In this document: positions 16,650 to 25,623 of the stretch, piece by piece | Layout: every line of letters starts with the position of its first letter | Position numbering within the stretch: the stretch's first letter is position 1 | Source: an uncultured Clostridia bacterium | GTDB lineage: Bacteria > Bacillota > Clostridia > UBA1381 | Assembly: GCA_934476675.1 (NCBI GenBank) | Contig: CAKSOE010000020.1 | Span: 1 to 54,192, forward strand | Length of the DNA: 54,192 nucleotides | Direction of reading: 5' to 3' | The notes under the pieces: generated by a model | The model's input: only the letters and a program-made list of their open reading frames with translations | Told to the model about the DNA's origin: nothing | Database searches by the model: none | Translations under genes and position numbers: made by a program

Positions 16650-17981
16650 ATGCCGTTATCTTTTAAGGGCGGACTTCATATCCGTGACCGCAAAAGGCTT
16701 ACAAACAGCTGCGAAGCAAAGCCGCTGATGCCTTGTCCGGTACACATTTTTCCGGTCACGCAGCATATAGGCGCACCGCTTAATATTCTCGTGAATAAGG
16801 GAGATACCGTCAAAGTCGGAGATAAAATAGCAGATGCTGATGAATACATGGCAGTACCCGTTCATTCCTCGGTATCGGGAACTGTTTTAAAAATCGAAAA
16901 GCACATTCATCCGTCGGGAGCTATGATTAATTCCGTATTTATAGAAAACGATATGCTTTATACGCCCTCGGAGAATATTCATCCGACAGAAAATATCGAT
17001 TCTTTAAGTAAGCGTGAGCTTTTATGGGTGATACGCGAGGCAGGAATCGTTGGCTTGGGCGGCGCAGGATTTCCGGCGCACGTTAAGCTTGACACGGACA
17101 AGGAGATAAAGTATCTTATAATAAACGGTGCGGAGTGTGAACCGTATATAACCGCCGATCACAGACGTATGGTGGAAAATACCGAGGACGTGATTTTCGG
17201 TATCAGGACGGTTATGAAAATCCTGCAGCTCAAAAATGCCTATATAGGTATCGAAACAAACAAGCGCGAGTGTATGGACGCATTAAAGAAAGCGCTCAGA
17301 TATGACGAAAGCATAAATATTATGCCGTTAAAGCCTAAATATCCGCAGGGTGCGGAAAAAATGCTCATAAAAGCGATAACCGGCAAAAACGTACCGACAG
17401 GCGGACTTCCGGCAGATGTCGGAGCGATAGTGTTTAATATTGAAACCGTATACAAAATAGGCGATGCATTTAAAACAGGCAGACCGCTGACGGAAAGAAT
17501 AGTCACCGTAAGCGGAAACGCTGTAAACGACCCGTCAAACTTTGTTGTGCCGCTGGGTGTTCCGGCATCATTCATGTTTGAGGCGGCAGGCGGATTTAAA
17601 AAGGAACCGAAAAAAATCATCATGGGCGGGCCGATGATGGGAATTGCGCAGTTTGATCTTGATTTTCCGGTGATAAAAACCACTTCGTCACTGCTTGCAT
17701 TTACAGAAGCGGAACCGGCATACGATGTTAATTCTCCGTGTATACACTGCGGAAAATGCGTTGAACACTGTCCGATGCGCCTTATGCCGAATAAGCTGAG
17801 CGATTTTGCGCAGAAAGGCGATGCGGAATCGGCTGAAAAGTACAGTATACTCGACTGTATGCAGTGCGGAATGTGTTCGTATGTCTGTCCGGCAAGACGG
17901 CATCCTTTGGCAAATATACGTACAATAAGACCTGTTGTAATTAAAAATATCCGCAAGCGAAAGGAGGCGGCACAGAAATGA
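16650..17981 (+). CDS. rnfC: Rnf complex subunit C
   Basis: NADH-oxidising subunit of the Rnf ferredoxin:NAD+ oxidoreductase, which couples electron flow to ion export. 443 residues: N-terminal RnfC_N region (MPLSFKGGLHIRDRKRLT), the nucleotide/FMN loop GIVGLGGAGFPAHVKL with INGAECEPYITADHR (about 125-165), a SLBB-like section, and two 4Fe-4S clusters, CIHCGKCVEHCP and CMQCGMCSYVCP. The start at 16650 has AAAGGAGG at 16636-16643; the frame extends to 16626 without a site. It overlaps rnfD by 4 bases. First gene of rnfCDGEAB. Confidence 0.95.
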   Translation: MPLSFKGGLHIRDRKRLTNSCEAKPLMPCPVHIFPVTQHIGAPLNILVNKGDTVKVGDKIADADEYMAVPVHSSVSGTVLKIEKHIHPSGAMINSVFIENDMLYTPSENIHPTENIDSLSKRELLWVIREAGIVGLGGAGFPAHVKLDTDKEIKYLIINGAECEPYITADHRRMVENTEDVIFGIRTVMKILQLKNAYIGIETNKRECMDALKKALRYDESINIMPLKPKYPQGAEKMLIKAITGKNVPTGGLPADVGAIVFNIETVYKIGDAFKTGRPLTERIVTVSGNAVNDPSNFVVPLGVPASFMFEAAGGFKKEPKKIIMGGPMMGIAQFDLDFPVIKTTSSLLAFTEAEPAYDVNSPCIHCGKCVEHCPMRLMPNKLSDFAQKGDAESAEKYSILDCMQCGMCSYVCPARRHPLANIRTIRPVVIKNIRKRKEAAQK

Positions 17982-18925
17982 ATAAGCTTATAGTATCAGC
18001 GTCGCCGCATATCCATTCAAATGATTCGGTGCGGTCGGTTATGCGCGATGTGCTTATCGCACTTTTGCCTGCGGCGGCGTGCGGAATATACTTTTTCGGA
18101 ACAAGAAGCGCGCTTGTTATCGCAGTAACGGCGCTTGCGTGTGTTTTGGGAGAGACGGTATTTGAATTGTGCGCAAAAAAGCGCGTGACCGTTTCGGATT
18201 TAAGCGCAGTGGTTACGGGACTTTTGCTTGCGCTCAATCTTCCGCCGTCAATTCCGCTGTGGATGGCGGCAGCGGGGGGACTTTTTGCAATAATAATAGT
18301 AAAGCAGATTTTCGGCGGACTGGGTAAAAATTTTATGAATCCGGCGCTGGGAGGAAGATGCTTCATGCTTATCGCATGGACGGGTGCAATGACAAGCTTT
18401 ATCATGCCGTTTACCGATGCGGTTTCCTCGGCTACGCCGCTTGCGGTTATGAAAAGCGGCGGTGAGCTGCCGCCGCTTTTGGACGCATTTTTGGGCGTGA
18501 AAGCCGGATGTATCGGCGAAACATCAGCCGCCGCATTGCTTATCGGCTTTCTGTATCTGCTGTTAAGACGGGTTGTATCGGTAAAAATCCCTCTTGCATA
18601 TCTTTTGACTTTTGCGGCGCTGACTTTTGTTTTCGGCAAAAACAGCGCCGATTATGCACAGTGGGAATATGTTCTGTATCAGCTGCTTACGGGCGGAATT
18701 ATCCTCGGTGCGCTGTTCATGGCAACGGATTACGTCACTACTCCGACAACGCCGCTCGGTATGGTTATATTCGGTATCGGCTGCGGTGTTCTGACGTTTG
18801 TGATACGTCAGTTCGGCGGTTATCCCGAGGGAGCGTCTTTCTCGATTATACTTATGAATATAGCGTCACCGCTGATAGAAAGCGCAACGATACCGAAAAC
18901 GTTCGGCAGCAGAATGGGAGGTTAA
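17978..18925 (+). CDS. rnfD: Rnf complex subunit D
   Basis: 315-residue integral membrane subunit of the Rnf pump, related to NqrB. About nine hydrophobic segments are visible. It starts at an ATGA overlap with rnfC. The conserved region LFMATDYVTTPTTPLG (about 245-260) is where family members carry covalently bound FMN on threonine; here several threonines are available. GKNFMNPALGGRCFM is another family block. Confidence 0.93.
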   Translation: MNKLIVSASPHIHSNDSVRSVMRDVLIALLPAAACGIYFFGTRSALVIAVTALACVLGETVFELCAKKRVTVSDLSAVVTGLLLALNLPPSIPLWMAAAGGLFAIIIVKQIFGGLGKNFMNPALGGRCFMLIAWTGAMTSFIMPFTDAVSSATPLAVMKSGGELPPLLDAFLGVKAGCIGETSAAALLIGFLYLLLRRVVSVKIPLAYLLTFAALTFVFGKNSADYAQWEYVLYQLLTGGIILGALFMATDYVTTPTTPLGMVIFGIGCGVLTFVIRQFGGYPEGASFSIILMNIASPLIESATIPKTFGSRMGG

Positions 18926-18926
18926 C

Positions 18927-19514
18927 ATGAATAAAGCAATAACAGTCATAAAAACAACGCTAATATTGTTTCTTATAACCTCCGCGGCGGCGCTGCTTTT
19001 GGCGTTCGTAAACGACAAAACCGCTCCGCTCATTGCCGCAAATGCGGGAGCAAAGCAGCAGGCGGCGCTGAAAACGGTTATGCCGTCGGCGGCGGAATTT
19101 GAAGAAACTCAGGCGGACGAAGAAATTACCGCCGCAGCTGCCGAAAACGGCTGTGAAATAAACAGTATTTATATAGCAAAGGACGAAAACGGCAGCGACT
19201 GCGGAATATGCTCGGTTATAACGGGCAGCGGATATGATTCGGGTTTGCAGATTGCGGTGGGCGTGGATAAGGATTTAAAGGTTACGGCAATAGAGATTAT
19301 CTCGTCAAACGAAACCCCGGGCTTGGGTCAGAAAGCTTCAAATGACGATTTCAAAAAGCAGTTTGAGGGTAAAAGCGGTTCGGTGTCGGTGGTAAAATCC
19401 GGCGCGTCGGATTCGCAGATAAACGCAATTTCGGGAGCAACGCTTACCTCAAACGGTGTTGCGAAAATCGTAAATACAGCGCTTAAAGCTGCCGGAATAA
19501 AGGAGGGCAAATGA
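18927..19514 (+). CDS. rnfG: Rnf complex subunit G
   Basis: 195-residue subunit with one N-terminal membrane helix (about 8-28) and an extracytoplasmic FMN-binding domain. The covalent FMN motif SGAT is present in AISGATLTSNGV (about 170). It begins one base after rnfD and ends one base before rnfE. The domain is Ala/Glu-rich but of normal length. Confidence 0.93.
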   Translation: MNKAITVIKTTLILFLITSAAALLLAFVNDKTAPLIAANAGAKQQAALKTVMPSAAEFEETQADEEITAAAAENGCEINSIYIAKDENGSDCGICSVITGSGYDSGLQIAVGVDKDLKVTAIEIISSNETPGLGQKASNDDFKKQFEGKSGSVSVVKSGASDSQINAISGATLTSNGVAKIVNTALKAAGIKEGK

Positions 19515-19515
19515 T

Positions 19516-20118
19516 ATGAAAAAAAATATCGGAAAAGTATTTCTGAACGGACTTATCTTTGAAAACCCCACATTTGTTCAGCTTTTGGGAATGTGCCCGA
19601 CTCTTGCGGTAACAACAAGCGTCAAAAACGGACTCGGCATGGGTTTAAGCGCCGCCGCCGTTTTGGTATGCTCGAATGTGATTATATCTCTTTTGAGAAA
19701 AATTATTCCAGATAAGGTGCGTATTGCCGCGTACATAGTCATTATTGCGGCATTCGTTACGGTAATTCAGATGTGCCTTGAAGCGTTTTTGCCCGATTTG
19801 TCAAGCTCACTCGGCATATTTATACCGCTTATCGTTGTAAACTGTATTATTCTCGCACGTGCGGAGGCGTTTGCGTCAAAAAATTCGGCGCTTGCAAGTG
19901 CGGCTGACGGTCTCGGAATGGGACTCGGCTTTACCTGTGCGCTGTGCATTATAAGCGCAGTGCGTGAATTCTTGGGCGCGGGCACAATATTTGATATTCC
20001 CGTTTACGGAAATACCGTTTCTCCGGCATCGATAATCATAATGGCGCCGGGCGGATTTATCGTTTTGGGAATCCTTGTTGCGGCTGTGCAGCATTTTATG
20101 AATAGGGAGGAAAACTAA
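19516..20118 (+). CDS. rnfE: Rnf complex subunit E
   Basis: 200-residue membrane protein of the RnfA/RnfE/NqrD/NqrE family with six predicted helices. The family hallmarks GMCPTLAVTTSVKNGLGMG near the N-terminus and FTCALCIISAVREFLGAGTI near the C-terminus carry the cysteines that hold the membrane-embedded 2Fe-2S site with RnfA. It abuts rnfA. Confidence 0.93.
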   Translation: MKKNIGKVFLNGLIFENPTFVQLLGMCPTLAVTTSVKNGLGMGLSAAAVLVCSNVIISLLRKIIPDKVRIAAYIVIIAAFVTVIQMCLEAFLPDLSSSLGIFIPLIVVNCIILARAEAFASKNSALASAADGLGMGLGFTCALCIISAVREFLGAGTIFDIPVYGNTVSPASIIIMAPGGFIVLGILVAAVQHFMNREEN

Positions 20119-20697
20119 ATGCTCAAAATTATTTCAATCCTTATTTCAGCGCTGTTTACCGAGAACTTCGTGCTGGTTAAATTCTACGGCTGCTGTCCGT
20201 TTTTGGGCGTATCAAAGCAGAAAAGCACCGCAATCGGAATGGGTATGGCGGTTACGTTCGTAATGGGTATCGCTTCGGCGGTCACTTACCTTGCATATAC
20301 ATATCTGCTTGTTCCGAACGGTCTGGAATATCTGCAAACGATACTTTTTATACTTATAATCGCAGGATTGGTACAGTTTGTGGAATTGTTTATAAAAAAA
20401 TCCATGCCGCCGCTGTATAATGCGCTTGGAATTTATCTTCCGCTTATCACTACCAACTGCGCGGTATTGAGCGTTACGCTTTTAAATGTGGAAAAGGAAT
20501 ATAACTTTGCATTTTCGCTGCTTTACGGCGTAACGGCAGGCTTGGGATTTACGCTTGCAATCATACTCATGGCAGGCATACGTGAAAGACTTGACGAACG
20601 CTTTATCCCGAAAGCATTCCGCGGCTTTCCGACGGCGCTCATAACGGCAGGACTTATGGCGCTGGCATTTATGGGATTTTCGGGATTGTCCTTTTAA
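20119..20697 (+). CDS. rnfA: Rnf complex subunit A
   Basis: 192-residue membrane protein with six predicted helices, homologous to RnfE but inserted in the opposite orientation. Family blocks are NFVLVKFYGCCPFLGVS at the N-terminus and LPLITTNCAVLSVTLLN in the middle, each with the conserved cysteine. It begins immediately after the rnfE stop with GGGAGGA upstream. Confidence 0.93.
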   Translation: MLKIISILISALFTENFVLVKFYGCCPFLGVSKQKSTAIGMGMAVTFVMGIASAVTYLAYTYLLVPNGLEYLQTILFILIIAGLVQFVELFIKKSMPPLYNALGIYLPLITTNCAVLSVTLLNVEKEYNFAFSLLYGVTAGLGFTLAIILMAGIRERLDERFIPKAFRGFPTALITAGLMALAFMGFSGLSF

Positions 20698-20722
20698 GCA
20701 CAAAGAAAGGAAGTGGATACTC

Positions 20723-21538
20723 ATGGATATGCAAAATATATTAATCGCCGCCGCGGTTGTCGGCGGAACGGGACTTGTATTTGGGCTTATACTTTCGATA
20801 GCGTCTTTTGTGTTTGAGGTAAAAAAGGACGAAAGAGCCGAAAAAATTCTTGCCGAATTACCGGGCGCAAACTGCGGCGCGTGCGGCTTTGCAGGATGCA
20901 GCGCATATGCGGACGCAGTGGTTTTAAACGGAGCTCCGGTTAACTGTTGCAGCGTAGGTAAGGCGGCGGTTGCCGAAAAGATAGCCGCCATAATGGGCGT
21001 TGAGGCAGGCGAGACGGTCGAAATGGTTGCAAATGTGGCTTGCTCCGGCAGCTGCCTTAATGCGTCCGACAAATACGAATATGACGGCAAGCCGGACTGC
21101 GCAAGCGCGGCAATACTTGCCGGCGGCGCAAAAGCCTGTCCGAGCGGTTGTCTGGGATTGGGAACGTGCGCGGCAAAGTGCCGTTTTGGCGCAATTACGG
21201 TTCGCGACGGCGTGGCGGTCGTGGACGAGGATAAATGTACCGCCTGCGGTCAGTGCCTTAAAGCCTGTCCGAAAGGTATTATACATTTTGTGCCTAAGCT
21301 TAACAATCAGAGAGTTAAGTGTCAGAATCCCGAAATAGGAAAATTCGTGAACCAGTACTGCAAAACAGGCTGTATCGGCTGTAAAATATGCGAGAAAAAC
21401 TGCCCGTTCGGAGCAGTCACAGTAGAGCATAATTATGCCGTTATTGATTACGGTAAATGCAAAAACTGCGGAATATGCGTGAAAAAATGTCCGCGCGGCG
21501 TTATTTATTCGGCAAAGGCGGAAAAATCGGGGGATTGA
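20723..21538 (+). CDS. rnfB: Rnf complex subunit B
   Basis: 271-residue electron-entry subunit taking electrons from reduced ferredoxin. An N-terminal membrane helix (about 8-30) is followed by a 4Fe-4S domain (LPGANCGACGFAGC, about 47-60) and further ferredoxin-type clusters CTACGQCLKACP, CIGCKICEKNCP and CKNCGICVKKCP. AAAGGAAG precedes the start. It ends the operon, and its stop codon lies inside the -35 of the next promoter. Confidence 0.94.
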   Translation: MDMQNILIAAAVVGGTGLVFGLILSIASFVFEVKKDERAEKILAELPGANCGACGFAGCSAYADAVVLNGAPVNCCSVGKAAVAEKIAAIMGVEAGETVEMVANVACSGSCLNASDKYEYDGKPDCASAAILAGGAKACPSGCLGLGTCAAKCRFGAITVRDGVAVVDEDKCTACGQCLKACPKGIIHFVPKLNNQRVKCQNPEIGKFVNQYCKTGCIGCKICEKNCPFGAVTVEHNYAVIDYGKCKNCGICVKKCPRGVIYSAKAEKSGD

Positions 21539-21563
21539 CATTTTACGTAAAATGTGTTAAAAT
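21535..21563 (+). promoter_or_regulatory. acyl-CoA synthetase promoter with an 18-bp palindromic operator
   Basis: TTGACA (21535-21540) and TAAAAT (21558-21563) are 17 bases apart. The perfect 18-bp palindrome ACATTTTACGTAAAATGT (21538-21555) starts inside the -35 and fills most of the spacer, so a bound dimer would block RNA polymerase. The regulator is not identified. Confidence 0.65.
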
Positions 21564-21615
21564 AGTCTTTAATATTACATTAAATAATAAATAAATCTAT
21601 GTGAGGCGTAAGGTT

Positions 21616-23292
21616 ATGAAAAATCAAACAAACTATCCGCTCAATGAGGTTGAGTCGTTTTCAACTCTGCGTGAAATGATAACAAAGCGTGCCGAAAATG
21701 ACGGTGACAAAACCGCATTCAAATTTGTGCATAACAAAACCGATATGGCAAAAACGTATCGTGAATTTTATCTTGACACCGTATATCTCGGTACAAAGCT
21801 TACAGGCATGGGTATTGAAAATAAACATATAAGCTGTATAGGACACAACAGCTATGAGTGGCTTGTTGTGTATTTATGCACGCTTTCGTCAAATAATGTT
21901 TTTATCCCCATTGACAAGGATTTGCCGAGCGGAGATATAATAAACGTTATAAATCACAGCGAAGCGAATGTTGTTTTCTGTGATGAAAAATACGAAAAGC
22001 TTTTTGAGGAGAATAAGGATAAGTTTGAAAAACCTGTAAAATTTGTCAGCTTTTCCGATAAGGAAACGGATGGATTTTTAAATTACTATAAAATGCTCGA
22101 AGAGGGCAAGACGCTCTACGATAACGGCGATATGTGCTTTTTGAATCAAAAGCCGAACGATGTGAACGAGTTAAAATCAATTCTCTACACCTCGGGAACA
22201 ACCGGAAGATCAAAGGGCGTTATGCTGTCCGAGAAAAATATTGTTTCGGGCGTGTATTACGGTTTAAGAGTATCAACTGTGTTCGATACGTGCCTGTCGG
22301 TTCTGCCGTATCATCATGCGTATGAGTCGGTGTGCGATATTTTGGTAAGTTTGCATAAGGGATCGACCATCTGCATAAACAATAACTTAAAGCAGGTGCT
22401 GAATAATCTTAAAAAGTATCAGCCGTCGTATATAATGCTTGTTCCGGCGGTTGTGGAGATGTTTTACAGCAAAATACAAAAGAACATTAAAAAGACCGGT
22501 AAGGAAAAAGGCTTTAATCTGCTTATTAAGCTGAGCCGCGGACTGCGCAAAATCGGAATTGACAAGCGCAGAGCATTGTTTAAGGATATACATGACGTAT
22601 TCGGCGGAAGAATGATAAAAATTGTCTGCGGCGGCGCGCCGATAAGACCGGAAATCGGGGAATTTTTCGACGATATAGGCATAAACCTAATATCCGGCTA
22701 CGGAATAACCGAGTGCGCACCGCTTGTAAGCTGTAACCGTGACTATTTTAACGATACTGCAACAGTCGGCACGGTATTACCTTGTCTGGAAGTTAAGATA
22801 GACGAGCCGAATGCCGAGGGCATAGGCGAAATCATGGTTAAGGGCGATGTGGTAATGATGGGTTACTACAAATCACAGGAGCAGACGGACGAGGTGCTTA
22901 AAGACGGTTGGTTCTATACGGGTGACTACGGAAAAATCAACGATAAGGAACAGCTTATGATAACCGGAAGAAAGAAAAATCTTATCGTTTTAAGTAACGG
23001 TAAAAACGTATTCCCCGAGGAAATTGAGGAGTATATAAGCTCAATTCCGGAGGTAAGCGAGGTTGTTGTTTATTCAAAGAAGAACAGCGATGGTGACGAA
23101 AAAGGTCTTACCGCTCAGATTTATCTTGATCCCGAGCTGCCGCTGTCCGAAGCTGACTTGAAGAAAAAGGTAAGCGCCGCATTGTCGGAGCTGCCGATTT
23201 ATAAGCAGGTGCATGAGATTGTGTTAAGGGACGAGCCTTTTGAAAAGACTACATCAAATAAGATAAAGCGTCAGAAATATATAGAACAATAA
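21616..23292 (+). CDS. AMP-forming long-chain acyl-CoA synthetase-like protein
   Basis: 558 residues of the AMP-binding/adenylate-forming family; would activate a fatty or other carboxylic acid to its CoA (or acyl-AMP) form. The P-loop motif YTSGTTGRSKGVMLS (about 190-205), the GYGITECAPLVS motif (about 360), YTGDYG and the hinge-region ITGRKKNLIVLSNGKNVFPEE are all present. The order and length are like FadD15-type long-chain synthetases. The start is set at the ATG at 21616 after GCGTAAGG; a GTG at 21601 is the alternative. Single gene with its own promoter and strong terminator. The natural acid is not known. Confidence 0.85.
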   Translation: MKNQTNYPLNEVESFSTLREMITKRAENDGDKTAFKFVHNKTDMAKTYREFYLDTVYLGTKLTGMGIENKHISCIGHNSYEWLVVYLCTLSSNNVFIPIDKDLPSGDIINVINHSEANVVFCDEKYEKLFEENKDKFEKPVKFVSFSDKETDGFLNYYKMLEEGKTLYDNGDMCFLNQKPNDVNELKSILYTSGTTGRSKGVMLSEKNIVSGVYYGLRVSTVFDTCLSVLPYHHAYESVCDILVSLHKGSTICINNNLKQVLNNLKKYQPSYIMLVPAVVEMFYSKIQKNIKKTGKEKGFNLLIKLSRGLRKIGIDKRRALFKDIHDVFGGRMIKIVCGGAPIRPEIGEFFDDIGINLISGYGITECAPLVSCNRDYFNDTATVGTVLPCLEVKIDEPNAEGIGEIMVKGDVVMMGYYKSQEQTDEVLKDGWFYTGDYGKINDKEQLMITGRKKNLIVLSNGKNVFPEEIEEYISSIPEVSEVVVYSKKNSDGDEKGLTAQIYLDPELPLSEADLKKKVSAALSELPIYKQVHEIVLRDEPFEKTTSNKIKRQKYIEQ

Positions 23293-23338
23293 TAAAACAC
23301 CTCTTTGGCGGCATATTTCGCCAAAGAGGTGTTTTATT
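23291..23338. terminator. bidirectional terminator
   Basis: Perfect 20-bp arms (23291-23310 with 23319-23338) and an 8-base loop, with A- and T-rich ends. It separates the converging acyl-CoA synthetase and malQ genes. Confidence 0.9.
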
Positions 23339-24819
23339 CAACCTCTTACATACAGTTCGGTAATATCCGCAATCCGTGCGGCAAGCTTTTTTGTAAAGGC
23401 GTTCTTTGACGCACGCCAGCGCCAGTTGCCGTAAGGCACGGACGGCGTGTTCATGCGCGCGCTGCTGTCAAGCGTGAGATAATCCTGCATTTGCACGATA
23501 ACCGTATCCGCGTTGCTTGCGGATAATGCGGCGATAAATTCCCATGCAAAATCCTTGTCGTTATCGGTCGTTATTCTTAAATACTTTTTGCAGTAATCAA
23601 GCGTGCGTTTATCAAGTGAATTTTTCCAGCCGACAATTGTGTCATTATCATGTGTTCCGGCATAAGCAACGCAGTTTTTATCAAAATTATGCGGCAGATA
23701 TGTACTCGGTTCATCGGGATCAAACGCAAATTCAAGCACCTTCATACCCGGGAAACCCGTGCGGTCAAGCATTTCATGCACGGACGGCGTGAGAAATCCC
23801 AAATCCTCCGCAATAATCGGGAGTGTGTCAAATTTGTTCTTTAAGAAATCAAAAAATTCCGTTCCGGGCGCTTGTTTCCACTCTCCGTTTTCAGCTGTTT
23901 TATCCTGTGCCGGAATTGCATAGTATTCGTCAAAGCCGCGGAAATGGTCAATACGCACTATATCAAAAAATCGCATCGACGCACCGAGGCGGTCAACCCA
24001 CCAGTTATAATCAGTCGCCTTGTGCCGCTGCCAGTTGTATACCGGATTTCCCCACAGCTGACCCGTTTCGGAAAATGCGTCCGGCGGACAGCCTGCAACC
24101 GTTTTGGGGTTGAGGTCATCATCGAGGTCAAACAAATCCGTGTATACCCATACGTCTGCGCTGTCTGGCGCAACATATATCGGAATGTCGCCGATAATTT
24201 TTATGCCCTTATCGTTTGCGTATTCTTTAAGCTTAAACCACTGTTCAAAAAACTTGTACTGCAAAAATTCCCAGAACATCACCTCGTCCTCGTGCGACTG
24301 ACGGAACAGCCACAGCGAATGAGGGTCGCGCTTTTTCAGTCCGTCGTCCCATTCAAGCCATGATTTGCCGTCAAACTGCGTTTTTATCGACATGAAAAGT
24401 CCGTAGTTGGAAATCCAGCGTTCCTGCTCCGCAAGAAAACGGTTAAAATCCGTCAAATCCGTTTTCTTAAAGCGTTCAAACGCTTTTTTTAACACATTAA
24501 AACGTTTGTTATACAAATTTTCGTAGTCAACCTTATTTTTTTCAAAATCCCACTTTATGTCGCAAAATTCCGATTTTTCAAGCAGTCCGTCCCCGCAAAG
24601 AATATCAAGGTCGATAAAATACGGATTGCCTGCGTGAGTCGAAAACGACTGGTAAGGCGAATCGCCGTAGCTTGTCGGGCAAATGGGCAGTATCTGCCAG
24701 TAGGTCTGCTTTGCTTCGCACAAAAAATTCACAAAATTATATGCTTCCTTTCCGAGCGTGCCTATACCGTAATCGGACGGCAGCGAGGAAATGTGCATAA
24801 GTATTCCGCTTGCTCTCAT
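23338..24819 (-). CDS. malQ: 4-alpha-glucanotransferase
   Basis: GH77 amylomaltase that disproportionates malto-oligosaccharides in the cytoplasm. 493 residues, the usual bacterial length. N-terminal RASGILMHISSLPSDYGIG, then the nucleophile Asp in IVRIDHFRGFDEYYAIP, acid/base Glu in IIAEDLGFLTPSV and third Asp in AYAGTHDNDTIVGW. It follows the HAD phosphatase gene by 15 bases with GGAGATGGG as ribosome site. Confidence 0.95.
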   Translation of the reverse strand: MRASGILMHISSLPSDYGIGTLGKEAYNFVNFLCEAKQTYWQILPICPTSYGDSPYQSFSTHAGNPYFIDLDILCGDGLLEKSEFCDIKWDFEKNKVDYENLYNKRFNVLKKAFERFKKTDLTDFNRFLAEQERWISNYGLFMSIKTQFDGKSWLEWDDGLKKRDPHSLWLFRQSHEDEVMFWEFLQYKFFEQWFKLKEYANDKGIKIIGDIPIYVAPDSADVWVYTDLFDLDDDLNPKTVAGCPPDAFSETGQLWGNPVYNWQRHKATDYNWWVDRLGASMRFFDIVRIDHFRGFDEYYAIPAQDKTAENGEWKQAPGTEFFDFLKNKFDTLPIIAEDLGFLTPSVHEMLDRTGFPGMKVLEFAFDPDEPSTYLPHNFDKNCVAYAGTHDNDTIVGWKNSLDKRTLDYCKKYLRITTDNDKDFAWEFIAALSASNADTVIVQMQDYLTLDSSARMNTPSVPYGNWRWRASKNAFTKKLAARIADITELYVRG

Positions 24820-24834
24820 TTATCCCATCTCCGT

Positions 24835-25482
24835 TCAGATTAATTTTAAATATTCTTCGGGTTTTTCGATAATATAGTCCGCTCCGGCTTCTTCAAGCTC
24901 ATTCCTCGTGCGAAATCCCCACAGCACTCCGACAGACGTCATTTTTGCATTTTTGGCGGTGCGTATGTCAACGTTTGTGTCGCCGGTAAAAATACATTCG
25001 CACGGCGGTACTCCGATTTTTTCGGAAACTTTAAGAGCCGGTGCGGCGTCGGGCTTTGTCGGTATTCCCTCCGTCTGACCGTAAACGTAATCAAAATCCC
25101 CTTTATTGAAAACCTTTTCTATAACGCCCTCCACGACATTCCCGGGTTTGTTCGAGCATACCGCCGTTTTTATTCCGCGTGCTTTCAGCTCCTTTATAAC
25201 GCTTTTTATACCGGGATATGCGTCGGTCATGTACATAGGGTCTGCTTCGTAATAAGTGTCATAGGTTTTGCAGACCTTTTGAAAATTTTCATCGGTATCG
25301 GCGTTGTGGTATGCAAGCATACGGTGTATAAGCAGTGTGCGCCCGTCTCCGACAAGGTATTTGTAGGTGTCGGACTTTATCGGGCCGAAGCCGTGTTCGG
25401 CAAGTGCGCGGTTGCCGAAATGGGTGATTGCGGCAATGGTATCGGTAAGAGTTCCGTCCAGATCAAAAATTACAGCTTTCAT
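24835..25482 (-). CDS. HAD-family phosphatase (phosphoglycolate-phosphatase-like)
   Basis: 215 residues. HAD motif I FDLDGTLTDT with the nucleophile Asp, motif II in TAVCSNKPGN, motif III lysine around GIPTKPDAAP and motif IV FTGDTNVDIRTAKNA, with a four-helix cap after motif I. This is the Gph/PgpB-like subfamily; the substrate cannot be told from sequence. First gene of a two-gene unit with malQ, so a sugar-phosphate role is possible. Confidence 0.85.
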   Translation of the reverse strand: MKAVIFDLDGTLTDTIAAITHFGNRALAEHGFGPIKSDTYKYLVGDGRTLLIHRMLAYHNADTDENFQKVCKTYDTYYEADPMYMTDAYPGIKSVIKELKARGIKTAVCSNKPGNVVEGVIEKVFNKGDFDYVYGQTEGIPTKPDAAPALKVSEKIGVPPCECIFTGDTNVDIRTAKNAKMTSVGVLWGFRTRNELEEAGADYIIEKPEEYLKLI

Positions 25483-25519
25483 TTTTTAACATTTCCTTAT
25501 AATATATTTTAACAGTAAT

Positions 25520-25548
25520 ATTATAAAGCCTTAAAAGCTTTATGTCAA
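25520..25548 (-). promoter_or_regulatory. sigma-A promoter of the HAD-malQ unit
   Basis: On the minus strand TTGACA (25543-25548) and TATAAT (25520-25525), both perfect, with a 17-base spacer. Confidence 0.7.
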
Positions 25549-25559
25549 CAATAAAATGA

Positions 25560-25588
25560 TTGCGTATTCAGGGAAAATGTGCTATAAT
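25560..25588 (+). promoter_or_regulatory. sigma-A promoter of topB
   Basis: TTGCGT (25560-25565) and TATAAT (25583-25588), 17 bases apart, 36 bases before the proposed start codon. It is divergent from the HAD-malQ promoter. Confidence 0.6.
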
Positions 25589-25623
25589 AAGAAAATGAGA
25601 AAAATTACGGGGAGGGAACCGCC

